Below, in pieces: positions 46,421 through 57,223 of a stretch of DNA of 64,000 bases. Position numbers and translations under genes: made by a program. Positions within the stretch are counted from its first letter, which is position 1, and the number at the start of each line of letters is the position of its first letter. Source of the DNA: Xanthomonas hydrangeae (GTDB lineage: Bacteria > Pseudomonadota > Gammaproteobacteria > Xanthomonadales > Xanthomonadaceae); the NCBI GenBank assembly GCA_905142475.1, contig LR990730.1, positions 5,055,501-5,119,500 on the forward strand, written 5' to 3'. Below the pieces are notes generated by a model. That model saw only the letters and a list, made by a program, of their open reading frames with translations, was not told the DNA's origin and ran no database searches.

Positions 46421-47929
46421 ATGTCACCGCGCCTGCGCCATCTCGCTGCGTCGCTGATGTTGCTGTCGGTCTGGCTGCCCTGCACCGGCGGGGCTGCAGC
46501 GCGGCCGCCAACGCTGCGCAGCGAAAGCCCGCTCGCAGGCCCGGCACTGCTCGCCGATATCGATGTATTGCAAAGCGCCTATGTGGCGCTGCATCCGGGT
46601 CTGTACCGCTACTCCACAGAACAGGAAATCACGCAGCGCTTCGATGCCTTGCGTGCCGAACTCGGAGATGGCGCAACGCTCGCCCAGACCTATCTGGCCA
46701 TTTCTCGCCTGACCGCCAGCGTGCGCTGCGGCCACAGCTTTCCCAATTTCCTCAATCAACCCGAACCGGTGCAGCGCGCCTTGTTCGACAACGAGCGGAG
46801 GTTGCCCTTCCACTTCCGCTGGCTGCAGGGCCGGATGGTCATCAGCCGCAACGGCTCCGATCAGCCCAGCCTGGTGCCCGGCACGGAAGTGCTGGCGATC
46901 GATGGCATTGCCTCGGCGCAGATCCTGGCCGCGCTGATGAGCGTGGCGCGCGCCGACGGCAGCAACGACGGCAAGCGTATCGCGCAGATGGAAGTACAAG
47001 GATTCGCACGCATCGAAGCCTTCGACGTTTACCTGCCGCTGCTGTTTCCGCAACTTTCGGCCAACCCGTTGCTGCGCGTGCGCCGGCCAGGGGTGGCGAA
47101 GGAACGCGAGCTGCGCGTCCACGGCATCAGCGCGGCGCAACGCCGCGCGATGATTCCCACGCGCAGCGACGACAGTGCAGCACCGCCATGGCGTCTGGAC
47201 CTGGCAACACCCGGTGTGGCGGTGCTGCAGATGCCGACCTGGGCGGTGTACGACAGTGACTGGGACTGACAGGCATTTCTGGCGCGCAGTTTCACCACGC
47301 TGGCCGAGCGCGAGATTCCCGCGCTGGTAATCGATCTGCGCGGCAACGAGGGCGGGCTGGATGTGGGCAGCGCCTTGCTTGGGTATCTGTCCGCACGTGA
47401 GAGAGCGGCGCCGCAGATACGCACGCTGGTGCGCTACCGGCGCTTGCCCGACGCGCTGGCGGCATACGTCACCACCTGGGACGCATCCTTTCGCGACTGG
47501 GGCACGCGTGCGGTTGCCTACGACGCGCGTTTTTACACGCTCAACCCTGCATCCGATGCAGATGCGCAAGCCCGCACGACACCGCATGCGCCGCCCTTCG
47601 ACGGCAAGGTGTTCGTGCTGATCGGCCCGGAAAACAGCTCGGCCACCTTCGCGTTCGCACAGCGGGTGCAGCGCAGCGGGTTGGCCACGCTGGTCGGCCA
47701 GCCCACCGGTGGCAATCTGCGCGGCACCAATGGCAGCGCGTTCTTTTTCCTGCACTTGCCCAACTCGCAAATCGAAGTGGACCTACCGCTGGTCGGACAG
47801 TTTCCAACCAGCGCAGAACCCGATAGCGGCGTGTTGCCCGACGTGCCGGTAACCATCACCGCGGAAGATCTGCAACACGGCAGGGATGTCGAAATGAAAG
47901 CCGTCAGCAGCTTGCTGCGCACGCCTTAA
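46421..47929 (+). pseudogene. Exported S41-type peptidase gene with an in-frame TGA
   Basis: ATG 46421 starts a signal peptide (LAASLMLLSVWLPCTGGAAA), then a typical start for these proteins (DVLQSAYVALHPGLYRYS), SVRCGHSF and a PDZ-like stretch. The frame stops with TGA at 47267-47269 after YDSDWD. The same frame goes on without another stop to 47929, with VIDLRGNEGGLDVGSALL, LIGPENSSATFAFAQRVQ and GQPTGGNLRGTNGS, the catalytic Ser-containing half. A single TGG-to-TGA change explains this. Without read-through the product lacks the active site, unless the stop is a sequencing error. Confidence 0.85.
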
Positions 47930-48045
47930 GCGCAGGCGCAGGTACACCGCAGAGCTCTCGCATAGCCACGGCTATAAAGATCAGACCGACCTTCGCGTGC
48001 AGTGCAGGCGCACCGAACGCGGCCATGCGTTGGTACACTGCGCGC

Positions 48046-48178
48046 CCCTTGGGGAGTAGCCTGCTTCTGCATCGTCGGAAGCGCCTGCATCAACATACTC
48101 GGCCCTCGCGCCGTGGTGCAGGCAACCAATTTCGGTTTGGCGAGACCAGCGGCATGCGTGCACAACAACGGTTGGCGC
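48046..48178 (+). promoter_or_regulatory. yybP-ykoY manganese riboswitch
   Basis: The conserved start CCCCTTGGGGAGTAGCC (48046-48062) and the GAGACC element (48142-48147, in TTGGCGAGACCAGCGGC) are both present, with GC-rich stems between. It lies directly upstream of mntP, the gene most often controlled by this Mn2+-sensing RNA. Confidence 0.88.
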
Positions 48179-48213
48179 GGGCGCATGTCGTTGCGATCGT
48201 GCCCAACCCGAGA

Positions 48214-48807
48214 ATGTCGATGTCCCCTTTTTCCATTGTGTTGATCGGTTTCGCAATGTCGACCGATGCGTTTGCCGCAGCGATCGGCAAGGGCGCAGCA
48301 ATGCGCAAGCCGCAGTGGCGCGATGCGCTACGCGCCGGGTTGATCTTCGGTTGCATCGAGGCGATCACCCCGGTGATCGGCTGGCTACTGGGGCGCGCCG
48401 CCTCCAGCTATGTGTCTGCCTACGATCACTGGATCGCCTTTGTACTGCTTGGCGCATTGGGCACGCACATGATCGTGGCCGGGCTGCGCCAGGAACCGGA
48501 CGATGATGCGGACGAGGCGTCTTCCGATACGCCGAAACGGCATGGGTTGCTGGCCTTGGCCACCACCGGTTTTGCCACCAGCATCGATGCGATGGCGGTT
48601 GGCGTGAGCCTGGCGTTTCTCGACGTGCATATCGGCGTGGTGGCGGTGGTGGTCGGCTTGTGCACCTTCAGCATGGTCACCGCTGGCGTGATGCTGGGCC
48701 GCGTGCTCGGCAATCTGATCGGCAAACGCGCCGAGATTCTCGGTGGTTTGATTCTGGTGATCGTTGGCAGCGTCATCCTCTACGAACACCTGAGCGGTGC
48801 CGCGTAG
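48214..48807 (+). CDS. mntP: Manganese exporter MntP
   Basis: The 197-residue inner-membrane protein has six helices in two similar halves. Each half carries an Asp motif in a helix: [15 protein letters not shown] and [18 protein letters not shown]. It exports Mn2+. Two ATG codons (48214 and 48220) are possible, giving MSMSPFSIV or MSPFSIV. The yybP-ykoY riboswitch in the leader explains induction by excess manganese. Confidence 0.95.
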   Translation: MSMSPFSIVLIGFAMSTDAFAAAIGKGAAMRKPQWRDALRAGLIFGCIEAITPVIGWLLGRAASSYVSAYDHWIAFVLLGALGTHMIVAGLRQEPDDDADEASSDTPKRHGLLALATTGFATSIDAMAVGVSLAFLDVHIGVVAVVVGLCTFSMVTAGVMLGRVLGNLIGKRAEILGGLILVIVGSVILYEHLSGAA

Positions 48808-48824
48808 GCGCAGGGCAGCTGTTC

Positions 48825-48896
48825 GTAGGAGCGCGCTGGCGCGCGATGAAGCATCATCGATAACGCCCCATCGCGCGCCAGCGCGCTCCTACGCTG
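48825..48896. repeat. REP-type inverted repeat after mntP
   Basis: GTAGGAGCGCGCTGGCGCGC is followed by its full complement, GCGCGCCAGCGCGCTCCTAC, about 27 bases later. It can form a long hairpin and may end transcription of mntP. Confidence 0.85.
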
Positions 48897-48988
48897 CATG
48901 GCCTTGCCATCCGCCCGAGAGGCATGCCGCATTTTTACAATGCCGCGTGTATCCCTGCATATCGCGGCGCTGCACGCGATGCGCTGGC

Positions 48989-51900
48989 TCAGCGCTTTTT
49001 CGCATCGTGATACGCGCTCAGGAACGCACGCAACGATGCCGGCTTCACCGGCTTGGTCAGCAACCGATAGCCACGCGCACGCGCGAGTTGCTTGAGTTCG
49101 TCGCGGCCGTCGGCAGTGAGCAGTGCGCCGGCGATCGGCGCAGTTGCGGCGGCCTGCACCGCGTCCAGCGTGTCCAGGCCATCGAGCCGGTCGTGCAGGT
49201 GGTAATCCACCAGCATCAGGTCCGGTTGTTCGCGCGCGCGCTCCAGCGCCTGGTCCACGGTGCTGGCGGTGATCACTTCCACTTGCCAGCGGCCGAGCAG
49301 TGCGCACATGCCGTCGAGAATTTCGCGGTCGTTGTCCACGCACAGCACGCGCAGGCCAGCCAACGAATCGCCGCTAGGCAACGGCCGCACCGCAATCGCC
49401 GGCACCACGGGTGGCAGCGGCACCGCGGCCACGCGCGGCAACAGGATCGAAAACATGCTGCCGCGGCCGACCTGGCTGCGCGCGCTCAGGTCGTGGTCGA
49501 GCAAACGCGAGATGCGCTGGCAGATCGACAGGCCCAGCCCCAGGCCCTGCTCGCCCCAGTCGAACGGCTGCTGATAGCGGCGGAACTCTTCGAAGATCTG
49601 CCGCATGTGGTGCTCGGGAATGCCCGGGCCGGTATCCCACACCTGCAATTCCACCTGCTCGCCGCGCCCGCGCATGCCCAGCACGATGCGGCCCTGGCGT
49701 GTGTAACGCAGCGCATTGGCGAGAAAGTTCTGCATCACCCGGCGCAGCAGGCGGCGGTCGCTGCGCACCCATAACGCGCGGCTATGCACCTGCAGCTGCA
49801 AGCCACGGCTGGACGCCACCGGTGCGTACTGCGCAGCCAGTTCGTGCATCAGCGCGCTGGCATCGAAGTCCTCGACCGTGGGCCTTAATCCGCCGGCATC
49901 CAGGCGCGAAACGTCGAGCAGGCCATCGAGCAGTTCCTCGGCCGCACGCAGCGAGGCATCCACACGCTCGGCCAGATGGCGTTGTTCTTCGTTGTTCTGA
50001 TGGCTCTCGCGCAAGGCCGAGGCGAACAGGCGCGCCGCATTGAGCGGCTGCAACACGTCGTGGCTGATGGCGGCCAGAAAGCGCGTCTTGGATTGCTGGG
50101 CCAGCTCGGCCTCGCGCGAGCGGTCGGCCACGCGCTGTTCCAGGTTCTCGTTGGCGTCCAGCAGCGCGCGTTCGGCACGCTTGTAGTCGGTGATGTCGTT
50201 GTAGCTGGTGACATACCCGCCGCCGGGCAGCGCCTGGCCACGCATCTCGATCACCTTGCCGTCGCTGCGGGTGCGCTCGAACACATGCGGCGAGCCGGCG
50301 CGCATGTGGCGGATACGGCGATCGATCTGGTCTTCGATATCGCCCTCGCCCAGCTCGCCGCGCTCGGCGTTGTAGCGGATCAGGTCGGCCACCGGGCGGC
50401 CGACATACAGCATGCCGTCCGGATAGCCGAACAGCTGCTGGTAACGACGATTCCAGGCGGTCAGGCGCATCTCCGGGTCGACCACGCTGACCGCCGCGCT
50501 GATGTTTTCCAGCGTGGTGGACAGGATTTCGCGATTGAAACGCAGCTCCTGGCCGGCTTCGTCCAGCACCGCCACCACTTCGCCCAGGTCCATGCCCGAG
50601 CCGCGCAACAGGCTGGTCAGCACCAGCCGGGCGGAGGCTGCGCCGATCGAGGCGGCCAGCAGGCGCTCGGTGAACTGCACCCAGGCGCGATCGGCCACCA
50701 CGGTGGGTTGCAGCTCGCGCTCCAGCAGCACCGCCTGGTCGACGAAGGCGCGGTGCGCATGCCGCTCGCCCACCACACGCTCGGCCAGCGCCTGCAGATC
50801 GGCCACGCGCACATGGCCGGGCCAGTCGCCGGCCACCGCCGGACGCTGCGCATACGGGTCCAGGAACGGCGCCGCGCGCAGGCGTTCGTCCACACCCGGA
50901 CGCCAGCGCGCCGACACCAGCATCATCGCGCCGACGTTGATCAGCAGCGACCAGAACGTGCCATGCGCCAGCGGGTCCCAGCCACGCATGCCGAACAATT
51001 GCTGCGGCTGCAGCCAGGCGATACCGAACGGCCCATCCACCAGCCACTCCCGCTGCAACCAGCCCGCACGCGTGGCGGCCGGCAGCAGCAGCGTGTAGAT
51101 CCAGGTCGCAAAGCCCAGCACCATGCCGGTCTCCACGCCCTTGCGGCTGGCGCCGCGCCAGTACAGCCCGCCGATCACGCCCGGCGCGAACTGCGCCACC
51201 GCCGCGAATGCCATCAGGCCGTACGCCGCCAACGTAGTGTCGTTGGCCACGCTGCGGTGGTAGCCATAGGCAACCAGCGCCAACAGCAAAATGGCGACGC
51301 GACGGATCCACAGCACCCGCGAGGCCACTGCCGCGCGCGCATCGGCGCTGCCACGGCGGCGCAGCAGCACAGGCATCACCAGGTCGTTGCTGACCATGGT
51401 GGCCAACGCGATACTGGCCACGATCACCATGCCGGTAGCCGCCGAGAACCCGCCCACATAGGCAACCAGCGCCAGCACGGTGTTGCCCTGGCTCAGCGGC
51501 AGCGCCAGCACCATCGCATCGTCGGCCACCGCGCTGCCCTTGCCGAACAGGGCCACGCCAGCCGATGCAATCGGCACCACCATCGCCGAGATGATCACCA
51601 GATAGGCGCCGAACAACCAGCGTGCGCGACGGATGTCGCCCACATCGCTGCATTCGACCACCGCCACATGGAACTGGCGCGGCAGGCAGATCACCGCCAG
51701 AAAGCTGAGCAGCGTCTGCGAAATGAACCCCACCGACGGCGTGTGTTCGAACAAGGTGCGCGCCGACTCGGCGATGGGCACCTGGTGGTCGCTCAGCCAC
51801 ACCCAGGCGAACAACCCCACCGCGACGATGGCGATCAACTTGATCACCGACTCCAGCGCGATCGCCAGCATCATGCCGCGATGGTGCTCGGTGGCATCGA

Positions 51901-52438
51901 CCTGGCGGGTACCGAACAAGGTCGCAAACAGCGCCATCAACAGCGCCACGTACAAAGCCGGGTCGGCGAAGATGCCGCGCCCGGCGCTGCTATGCCCGGT
52001 CAGCACTTCCAGGCTCATCGCCACCGCTTTGTACTGCAGCGCCAGATACGGAACGATGCCGACCAGCGCGATCACCGCCACCAACGCGGCCAGCCGCCGC
52101 GAGCGGCCGTAGCGCGATGAAATGAAATCGGCGATGGAAACGGTGTTTTCGGCGCGTGCGATCAGCGCCAGCCGCTCGATGATGCGCCAGCCGAACAGCA
52201 GCAACAGCAGCGGGCCCAGGTAGATCGGCAGATAGCCGATGCCGTTGCGCACCGCCGAGCCGACCGCGCCATAGAAGGTCCACGACGAGCAGTACACCGC
52301 CAGCGCCAGGCTGTAGACCGCTGGCCGCAGCCACGGCCGCTCCGGGTACAACGGACGGCGGTCGCCCCACCACGCCACGCCGAACAGCAGCGCGGCATAG
52401 CCGACGGAGACCAGCAGCAGGATCCAGCTCGAGACCAA
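48989..52438 (-). CDS. crbS: Hybrid sensor kinase with sodium/solute symporter domain (CrbS/MxtR type)
   Basis: This is a 1149-residue protein. Residues 1-500 form a symporter-like domain of about 13 helices (YCSSWTFYGAVGSAVRNGIG, NTVSIADFISSRYGRSRRLA, ALPLSQGNTVLALVAYVGG). A PAS domain follows at about 625-750 (ILSTTLENISAAVSVVDPEM). The kinase has His in FLAAISHDVLQPLNAARLF and ATP-site motifs NFLANALRYT, WDTGPGIP and GLGLGLSICQRI. A receiver with Asp in LMLVDYHLHD closes it. The start is TTG 52438. This layout matches CrbS and MxtR, which sense acetate metabolism and drive acs through a LuxR-type partner; that partner is probably at 30492-31160. Confidence 0.88.
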   Translation of the reverse strand: MVSSWILLLVSVGYAALLFGVAWWGDRRPLYPERPWLRPAVYSLALAVYCSSWTFYGAVGSAVRNGIGYLPIYLGPLLLLLFGWRIIERLALIARAENTVSIADFISSRYGRSRRLAALVAVIALVGIVPYLALQYKAVAMSLEVLTGHSSAGRGIFADPALYVALLMALFATLFGTRQVDATEHHRGMMLAIALESVIKLIAIVAVGLFAWVWLSDHQVPIAESARTLFEHTPSVGFISQTLLSFLAVICLPRQFHVAVVECSDVGDIRRARWLFGAYLVIISAMVVPIASAGVALFGKGSAVADDAMVLALPLSQGNTVLALVAYVGGFSAATGMVIVASIALATMVSNDLVMPVLLRRRGSADARAAVASRVLWIRRVAILLLALVAYGYHRSVANDTTLAAYGLMAFAAVAQFAPGVIGGLYWRGASRKGVETGMVLGFATWIYTLLLPAATRAGWLQREWLVDGPFGIAWLQPQQLFGMRGWDPLAHGTFWSLLINVGAMMLVSARWRPGVDERLRAAPFLDPYAQRPAVAGDWPGHVRVADLQALAERVVGERHAHRAFVDQAVLLERELQPTVVADRAWVQFTERLLAASIGAASARLVLTSLLRGSGMDLGEVVAVLDEAGQELRFNREILSTTLENISAAVSVVDPEMRLTAWNRRYQQLFGYPDGMLYVGRPVADLIRYNAERGELGEGDIEDQIDRRIRHMRAGSPHVFERTRSDGKVIEMRGQALPGGGYVTSYNDITDYKRAERALLDANENLEQRVADRSREAELAQQSKTRFLAAISHDVLQPLNAARLFASALRESHQNNEEQRHLAERVDASLRAAEELLDGLLDVSRLDAGGLRPTVEDFDASALMHELAAQYAPVASSRGLQLQVHSRALWVRSDRRLLRRVMQNFLANALRYTRQGRIVLGMRGRGEQVELQVWDTGPGIPEHHMRQIFEEFRRYQQPFDWGEQGLGLGLSICQRISRLLDHDLSARSQVGRGSMFSILLPRVAAVPLPPVVPAIAVRPLPSGDSLAGLRVLCVDNDREILDGMCALLGRWQVEVITASTVDQALERAREQPDLMLVDYHLHDRLDGLDTLDAVQAAATAPIAGALLTADGRDELKQLARARGYRLLTKPVKPASLRAFLSAYHDAKKR

Positions 52439-52483
52439 TGGGTGTCCTAGGCGGTGCGGTGCGAGCCTGGGAGTTTACGCAGT

Positions 52484-52560
52484 GGGGATTGGGGATTGGG
52501 GATTGGGGATTGGGGATTGGGGATTGGGGATCGGGGATCGGGGATCGGGGATCGGGGATC
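52484..52560. repeat. Eleven heptanucleotide repeats before the kinase gene
   Basis: Six GGGGATT units are followed by five GGGGATC units without interruption, beginning 46 bp upstream of the TTG start. Its length could vary between strains. Confidence 0.95.
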
Positions 52561-52809
52561 GGGACAGCGGAACGCGTCTTGACCCGTGGTGCAGTTCGAA
52601 TCGAAAAAAAGTGCACCGAGGAGCGTATGGGTGCTTTTGCGTCGTTGGCGTAGAGCGTTTGGTAGATGACGCGCCGAACAACTACTGCGCCCGCCTCGGG
52701 GCGCGCCCGTCTTGTGTGTCGCTCTTGGAGCGACTGACAAAACGACTTCGGGCCGGTCTATTGCAGAGTGGATGATCTGAGACTTGGCTGTAGAGCGGCT
52801 GGGGCTTGG

Positions 52810-53262
52810 CTGCAGGGCCCTTGCCCGCCTACCATCGCGGGACACGCCGCAAGTACGTCCATGTAGGCTCTTACGCGGCATCCATGCCGCGTAAGGTCCC
52901 GCGACGGTAGGCGGGCAAGGACCAGTCGAGATGGTCGGTGTGCATAGTTGCAAGCGGTGCGTGACGTGCGTTGTTTGGATTGAGGTGCGTCCGATCAGCT
53001 TTGGAGCGCAGCGCGATCAACAAGCGGCTTCAAAGAAGCAACCTGCAAACTTTCTGGTGCGGTGTCCTCGCCGATTGCGGGACCGTGGGGCGGCATGGAT
53101 GCCGCCACCGAGCCTACATGGACGTACTTGCGGCGTGTCCCGCAAGCGGTGAGGACACCGCGCCCTCGACCACCCCAGGCATTTGACTGTATCCAACAAG
53201 ATGCGGCGAATAAAACCACTGCGCTCGCCCCCAAACGGGCGCTCGCTACGTTTTGTTGACCG
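52810..53262. repeat. Composite palindromic repeat (module A plus module B), uninterrupted
   Basis: Module A is 52810-52920 and module B 53055-53170, with the tail ending CGCTCGCTACGTTTTGTTGAC. Organisation and sequence match 41741-42200. The tail reaches to within a few bases of the GH94 stop codon at 53266. The region 52561-52809 before it shows no gene. Confidence 0.88.
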
Positions 53263-53265
53263 CTC

Positions 53266-55680
53266 CTAACCGGGCAGGCGCACCTGCACCTGATACGTGC
53301 GACCAGCCACGATGTTGTAAACGCGCTGATCCGGGCAGGCTTTGCCGTCCACAAGTACCTCAATGTCGTGACGCCCCGGCTCACGCGTCAGCGTCACCTC
53401 GAACTGCGCGCCGCGGAACTGGCGCGTCACCTGCGCGTGCGGCCAGTGCGAAGGCAGCTGCGGGCGGATCGCCAGTGCGTCGCCCTCGCCGACCAGGCCG
53501 AACAAACCTTCCAGCACGCAGCGATACACCCAGGCCACCGTGCCGGTATTGAACAACTGGCTCGAACGTCCGGCCGTTCGCGGGTACTGGTGCCAGGCGC
53601 CGCGATAGTAATTGGGCAACGACACCGGCAGATGGCCGCGCTGCAGCACGTCCTCGCGTGTAGGACCGGGCAACATCGCGCGCAGGATCTTCCAGGCGCG
53701 GTCGGCTTCGCCGATCTGGTACAGGCTGTAGAGGTAGAACGCCACCGCGTGGTTGTAGACCGCGCCGTTCTCCGCGGCACCGGGCCACTTCTGCGTCAAG
53801 CGGCCCACGTCATCGCGCATGTGCGTGTAGGCCGGCGCCAGCATCACCGGCCCGTACGGCGTGTGCAGCTGTTCGCGCACAGCCTCCAGCAACGCCTCGC
53901 GCTGCGCGGTATCGGCAGTGCCGGCCAGTAGCGCAAAGCTCTGCGGATTGAGATAGATGCGCCCCTCCACATCCTCGGCGATACCGAAGCGCACACCATC
54001 GTCGGTGATGCCGCGTGCATACCAGTTGCCATCCCACAACTCGCGATTGGCGTCGGCGTTCACCGTCTGCACTGCCTGCGAAAATGTCTCTGCCTGCGCA
54101 GTGCGGCCTTGTGCGGCGCAGATGCCCGACCACAGCCGCAGCGCGTACGCGGTGGCCACCGTGAGCCAGCCGGACACGCCCTTGCCGCGCCAGCCGACCA
54201 TGTTCATCGGGTCGTTCCAGTCACCCTGGGCGATGAAGCTCAGGCCACGTGCATCGCGGGCGTCCAGCAACCATTGCATGGCTGCATCCAGGCGCTCGGC
54301 CACGCTCAGCGCCTGCCCGTCGTGCGTGCGGACCACCGCATCGAGCACGCTGGCATCGCCGGTTTCGGCCAGATAGGCGCTCAGGAAGATCGGCAACCAC
54401 ACGCAGTGATCGGTATGCGGCACCTGGTTGATGTATTTGAGCTCGGCGCCTTCCACCAGCAAGATGCCGTCCGGCATCGCGCCGCTGGGTTCCTGCTGCG
54501 AGAGCGCATGCAGCAACGCCGCGCGTGCGGTGGCCGGCTGCAGGTAGGCCATGCCCATGTGGTCCTGCAGATAGTTGCGCGTCTGCGGATCGGTGGTCAG
54601 GCGATTGACGTCGCCGTGATAGAACACCTGCCGCGGCAGCCAATGATTGACCAGGTTGTCCAACGCCGGATCGGGCGTGGCGATCTGCACGCAGCCCTGC
54701 CCGCCCTGCAGATACTGCGCGTAGTCGCGCGCGGCTGCAGCAAAGCCGGCTTCGGACAGATAACGCGCACGCAGCGCGGCGATTTCCGCATCGTCCTTTG
54801 CCGGGCCGAACGCAAAGCGATACACGCTCGCTTGATCGGCTTCCAGCATGAGGCGATATTGCAACGCGGCGGCCGGATTCTCGTAGTGCGCCTCGCTGTT
54901 GCCCAGCTGCTCGGCCTGGATGGCCGAGGGCGCATGCAGGCCACCCTCGCCTTCGAACGCCATCTGCTGCGCGTCCCAGGCCACCGGCGGCTGCTCGTGC
55001 AGCAGGAAGGTGCAGTCCTTGAAATCGCGTTGGCGAAAATAGTCGTCGACCTTCTGATACGGCGCCACGCTGCGGCAGACGATGCCGCCCAGTGCAGGCT
55101 CATAAGCGCCGCTCTGATGCATCCACGACATGTAACCGATGGGGAAATACGGATACAGGCTCAGCCTGCGCGTGCGCCCGGACAGGTTATGCACGCGGCA
55201 TTCCCACAACTCCACCGCATCGTCGGTGGGCAATGCCACGCATAGCTCCACCACGATGCCATCGTGGCGCACCCGCCAACGCACATCGTGCTTGCCGACA
55301 GAAAATTCGAACTGCTCCGGCGACGCGCGCACCGGTTCGTGCGGCACCGAATACAGCGTGCCGGTCTCTTCGTCCTTGAGGTAGAAGAAGCGCCCGGGGT
55401 GATGCGCGTAGTACGGTTGCTCGGGCATCATGAAATTGCGCGCTTCCAGCAGCGGCGCATGCGCATATTTGGCCGGCTCCGGTTGCATGAACTGCCCGGT
55501 GGCGTAGCCGCGGCAGGTCAGCTGCAACATCATGCGGCGGTTCCACAAAAATCCGCCCGCGTTCGGCATCGCGGTGGGGCTGTAGAGCGCATAACGCGCG
55601 CCGTCGGCGCTAGGCGCCATCAACATGGAAAGATCGGCGTTGGAGGTTGTTTCGGAATCGGCAATGGACGTTGCAGACAC
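53266..55680 (-). CDS. GH94-family phosphorylase, probable cellobionic acid phosphorylase
   Basis: The 804-residue enzyme starts at GTG 55680. The N-terminal beta-domain includes [18 protein letters not shown] and [19 protein letters not shown]. The (alpha/alpha)6 barrel carries the general acid in [20 protein letters not shown], then [20 protein letters not shown] and the phosphate-binding region [12 protein letters not shown]. The family phosphorolyses beta-glucosides. An X. campestris member (XCC4077) acts on cellobionic acid, giving glucose-1-phosphate and gluconate. Next to a GPH symporter and gluconokinase this is the best reading here; cellobiose or another disaccharide is the alternative. 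Confidence 0.88.
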   Translation of the reverse strand: MSATSIADSETTSNADLSMLMAPSADGARYALYSPTAMPNAGGFLWNRRMMLQLTCRGYATGQFMQPEPAKYAHAPLLEARNFMMPEQPYYAHHPGRFFYLKDEETGTLYSVPHEPVRASPEQFEFSVGKHDVRWRVRHDGIVVELCVALPTDDAVELWECRVHNLSGRTRRLSLYPYFPIGYMSWMHQSGAYEPALGGIVCRSVAPYQKVDDYFRQRDFKDCTFLLHEQPPVAWDAQQMAFEGEGGLHAPSAIQAEQLGNSEAHYENPAAALQYRLMLEADQASVYRFAFGPAKDDAEIAALRARYLSEAGFAAAARDYAQYLQGGQGCVQIATPDPALDNLVNHWLPRQVFYHGDVNRLTTDPQTRNYLQDHMGMAYLQPATARAALLHALSQQEPSGAMPDGILLVEGAELKYINQVPHTDHCVWLPIFLSAYLAETGDASVLDAVVRTHDGQALSVAERLDAAMQWLLDARDARGLSFIAQGDWNDPMNMVGWRGKGVSGWLTVATAYALRLWSGICAAQGRTAQAETFSQAVQTVNADANRELWDGNWYARGITDDGVRFGIAEDVEGRIYLNPQSFALLAGTADTAQREALLEAVREQLHTPYGPVMLAPAYTHMRDDVGRLTQKWPGAAENGAVYNHAVAFYLYSLYQIGEADRAWKILRAMLPGPTREDVLQRGHLPVSLPNYYRGAWHQYPRTAGRSSQLFNTGTVAWVYRCVLEGLFGLVGEGDALAIRPQLPSHWPHAQVTRQFRGAQFEVTLTREPGRHDIEVLVDGKACPDQRVYNIVAGRTYQVQVRLPG

Positions 55681-55682
55681 GG

Positions 55683-57065
55683 TCAGCGATGCTCCTGTTC
55701 GTCGCGCTTGCGCGCGGCCAGTTCGTGTTGGATGCGGCGTAGCAAGCCGTCATCGAGCGGATAGAAACGCATGGTCCAGGCCGCCAGCAACGCGACCGCG
55801 CCGGGGATCACTGTCAGCAGCAGCACAATGCCGGTCAGCGAGCCGGCAGACTGCGCGCTGTTGGCCACATAGCCCATGCCGGCCAGCACCCAGGCGATGC
55901 CGGCCGAGGCCAGTGCACCGCCCAGCTTCTGCGAAAACGTGGCTGCCGCGAATGTCATCGCGGTGGCGCGGCGGCCGGTGCGCCACTCGGTGTAATCGGC
56001 ACTGTCGGCATACATCGAGAATGCCAGCGGCGACTTCGGTCCCAATGCCAGACCGATCAACATGTTCAGCGCGAAGATCGCCCACACCGCATCGGCGGGA
56101 ATGAAAAACATCAGGCAACTCAACACGCCAACGACCGCCATCAGCGTGGTCATCAGCCGGCGTTTGTCCCAGTGCCGGGTCAGCAACGGGGTGATGCCCG
56201 CGCCCACTGCCAGCGCCACCGAATACCCGCCCAGAAACAGCCCGGTCAACTCCGGCCGCTGCACGTAGTACTTGAGGTAATACACGCCGGCGCCACCGCG
56301 CATGACAATGGTGATCATGATGATCAGCGACAGCACGAACAGCACGCACCACGGCTTGTTGTGCAGCAGATCGGCGATGTCCTGGCGCACCGGCGTGCGT
56401 TGCTGTGGCGGCGGTTGCACGCGCTCGCGCGTGGTCAATGCCACGGTGACGAACAGTGCGACGGCCACTGCCCCGTACAGCATCATCGTGCGTTGCCATC
56501 CCAGCGCATCGTTGCCGGCACCGAACCAGGCCACCAGATCCAATGTGCAGTAGTTGACCAAGGTGGTGCCGGCAAACGCCGCAATGAAGCGCAGGCTGAT
56601 CAGACTGGTGCGCTGGCTGCTGTCGGCGGTGATCACGCCCGACAACGCCGAGTACGGAATGCTCACCACCGTATAGGCCAGCATCATCACCAGAAAGCTG
56701 ATCGTGGCCCACCACATGCGGCCGTTCTGATCCAGCGCAGGCGTGGTGTAGGCGAGCACGCCGGTCACCGCCATCGGCACTGCGCCCCACAACAGATACG
56801 GGCGGAATTTGCCCCAGCGGCTGCGCGTGCGGTCGGCCAATGCGCCCATCGCCGGATCGGCGATCGCATCGGCAATCTTGGTCAGCAAAATCATGGTGCC
56901 CACTGCCGCCGCCGGCAGATGCATGGTATCGGTGTAGAAAATCAGCAAGAACGCGGAGATGTTGGCCCAGTAAAGATTCAGGCCCAGATCGCCGCCGCCG
57001 TAGCCCAGTTTTTCGCGCCAGCGCAGGCGCGCCGATGCAGGAGACGTTGCAGGTGATGACGTCAT
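55683..57065 (-). CDS. GPH-family glycoside/cation symporter
   Basis: From ATG 57065 the 460-residue product has about 12 helices and starts with the GPH pattern [20 protein letters not shown]. It continues with [40 protein letters not shown] and [19 protein letters not shown]. The family imports glycosides with Na+ or H+. Its stop is two bases before the start of the phosphorylase gene, so transport and breakdown are coupled. It diverges from gluconokinase over 158 bp. Cellobionate is the inferred cargo. Confidence 0.9.
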   Translation of the reverse strand: MTSSPATSPASARLRWREKLGYGGGDLGLNLYWANISAFLLIFYTDTMHLPAAAVGTMILLTKIADAIADPAMGALADRTRSRWGKFRPYLLWGAVPMAVTGVLAYTTPALDQNGRMWWATISFLVMMLAYTVVSIPYSALSGVITADSSQRTSLISLRFIAAFAGTTLVNYCTLDLVAWFGAGNDALGWQRTMMLYGAVAVALFVTVALTTRERVQPPPQQRTPVRQDIADLLHNKPWCVLFVLSLIIMITIVMRGGAGVYYLKYYVQRPELTGLFLGGYSVALAVGAGITPLLTRHWDKRRLMTTLMAVVGVLSCLMFFIPADAVWAIFALNMLIGLALGPKSPLAFSMYADSADYTEWRTGRRATAMTFAAATFSQKLGGALASAGIAWVLAGMGYVANSAQSAGSLTGIVLLLTVIPGAVALLAAWTMRFYPLDDGLLRRIQHELAARKRDEQEHR

Positions 57066-57223
57066 CGGCTGGCCTTGGAGTGCGTTGAACCCGGCCGAGC
57101 GCGCCGTTACGCTGGGCGGCCAGCTCACCTGGCGAGGAGCGCCGACGCTACACCACGCATCGGCTGCCGCCAACGTGAAATCCGGCAACATGCCGAATCG
57201 ATCCGGAGATATAACCTGACGTG

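Noticed and set aside
49976..52120. Plus-strand open frame of 714 codons opposite the sensor kinase
   Set aside because: Antisense shadow of a kinase with all motifs present; rich in His, Arg and Gln with no domain pattern.
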